Shown here: positions 5,453 to 6,165 of the stretch, one piece after another
Layout: the number at the start of each line of letters is the position of its first letter
How positions within the stretch are numbered: the stretch's first letter is position 1
Source of the DNA: an uncultured Oscillospiraceae bacterium
GTDB lineage: Bacteria > Bacillota > Clostridia > Oscillospirales > Oscillospiraceae
DNA length: 6,165 nt
NCBI GenBank assembly: GCA_905234575.1
Contig: CAJOIG010000128.1
Location: forward strand, 1-6,165
Reading direction: 5' to 3'
Notes under the pieces: model-generated
What the model saw: only the letters and a program-made list of their open reading frames with translations
What the model was told of the DNA's origin: nothing
The model's database searches: none
Made by a program: the position numbers and the translations under genes

Positions 5453-6165
5453 GTCCGATAGTCTCCGTTGATCTTCACATAGTCGTAGGTCAGGTCGCAG
5501 CCCCAGGCCGCCGCGGACGCGTCCCCGTCCCGGAAGGCGACGGCGATCTCGATCTCGCTCTCCGAGAGGACCGTTTTCGCGAGCTCCTCGGAGAAGTCTA
5601 CGCCCGCGCCGTTCTCGCAGACCAGCACCTCCCCGGCCGCCGAGCGGAACCGGACGTCGGTCTTCGTCACGTCCACGTCTGCGCCGGAATACCCGATGGC
5701 GCAGAGGACCCGGCCCCAGTTCGCGTCCGCGCCGAACATCGCCGCCTTCAGGAGGGACGAGCAGACGACGCTCTTCGCCGCGGTCCGGGCGGCGGGGACA
5801 TCCTTCGCGCCGGTGACGGTGCACTCGAGGAGCTTCGTCGCGCCCTCGCCGTCCGCCGCGATCGCCCGGCACAGCCGCACGGTCACGGTGTTCAGCGCAG
5901 CCATGAAGACGTCGAAATCATGGCCGTCCGCCTCAATGGGGGCGTTTCCCGCGAGGCCGTTCGCGAGGACGCACACCATGTCGTTCGTGGAGGTGTCCCC
6001 GTCCACGGAGACCATGTTGAAGGTGCTCTTCACGTCGGAGCTCAGCGCCTTTTTGAGCATCGCCGGGGAAATGGCGCAGTCGGTGGTGAGGAAGACGAGC
6101 ATCGTCGCGAGATTCGGATGGATCATGCCGGAGCCCTTCGCGATGCCGCCGAGACGGCAGGTTGC
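5449..6165 (-). CDS. argJ: Glutamate N-acetyltransferase (ornithine acetyltransferase), C-terminal 238 residues
   Basis: Transfers the acetyl group from N-acetylornithine to glutamate, recycling it in arginine synthesis; some members also use acetyl-CoA. The reading frame is open to the window edge, so the N-terminal part (perhaps 160-170 residues) is missing. The visible part starts just before KGSGMIHPNLATML (fragment residues 10-23). In this family the precursor cleaves itself before the threonine of ATML, which is T21 here (codon 6105-6103) and becomes the nucleophile of the beta chain. VDGDTSTND follows at 54-62, then DGEGATKL at 105-112, GADANWGR at 145-152 and the typical end DLTYDYVKINGDYRT. 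The beta chain is essentially complete. The TGA overlaps the argB ATG. Single or dual substrate use cannot be decided here. argC may lie upstream, as in many argCJBD operons, but is outside the window. Confidence 0.96.
   Translation of the reverse strand, partial: ATCRLGGIAKGSGMIHPNLATMLVFLTTDCAISPAMLKKALSSDVKSTFNMVSVDGDTSTNDMVCVLANGLAGNAPIEADGHDFDVFMAALNTVTVRLCRAIAADGEGATKLLECTVTGAKDVPAARTAAKSVVCSSLLKAAMFGADANWGRVLCAIGYSGADVDVTKTDVRFRSAAGEVLVCENGAGVDFSEELAKTVLSESEIEIAVAFRDGDASAAAWGCDLTYDYVKINGDYRT

Noticed and set aside
3307..5461. Long plus-strand open frames opposite argD and argB
   Set aside because: High GC keeps antisense frames open. Their translations are rich in Arg, Pro and His with no motif, while the opposite strand has complete enzyme signatures.

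Overview
The window comes from a GC-rich bacterium, most likely a high-GC Clostridia-type Firmicute (Oscillospirales or similar). The basis is strong GGAGG-type ribosome binding sites, good sigma-A style promoters, and the family resemblance of the CCA-adding enzyme, CstA and ArgJ-B-D. The taxonomic call is inference. Every supported gene is on the minus strand, so transcription runs from high to low coordinates. No RNA gene, insertion sequence or CRISPR array was seen.

Reading in the direction of transcription, the right half (6165 to 3399) is the end of an arginine biosynthesis operon: argJ (5' part outside the window), argB and argD. These genes are joined by two identical ATGA start/stop overlaps and closed by a 10-bp hairpin just after argD. 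Together they make and recycle the N-acetyl group, phosphorylate N-acetylglutamate and transaminate the semialdehyde. ArgB has the long N-terminus and C-terminal signature of arginine-inhibited enzymes. That fits a recycling pathway in which ArgB, not an N-acetylglutamate synthase, is the controlled step.

The middle (3398 to 2781) holds a 121-residue unidentified protein with its own promoter. A second promoter follows, with an AT-rich upstream element, which drives a two-gene unit: an unidentified 166-residue protein and, 11 bp later, a carbon-starvation (CstA-type) peptide/pyruvate transporter gene. The cstA ribosome binding site overlaps the upstream stop codon. The transporter gene is broken. 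Its recognisable protein runs through all three minus-strand frames, with one lesion near 1227 that looks like a 17-bp deletion between short direct repeats and a second near 845. It also carries a long polar loop encoded by a sharply AT-rich patch (about 42% GC against 67% on either side). A strong UUCG-loop terminator closes the unit.

The left end (about 335 to 1) holds a perfect 14-bp palindrome, a promoter with a perfect TATAAT, and the first 81 codons of a CCA tRNA nucleotidyltransferase gene that runs off the window. I did not find a convincing new multi-gene system. The most unusual items are the doubly broken cstA, its low-GC loop insert, and the unknown gene coupled to it.
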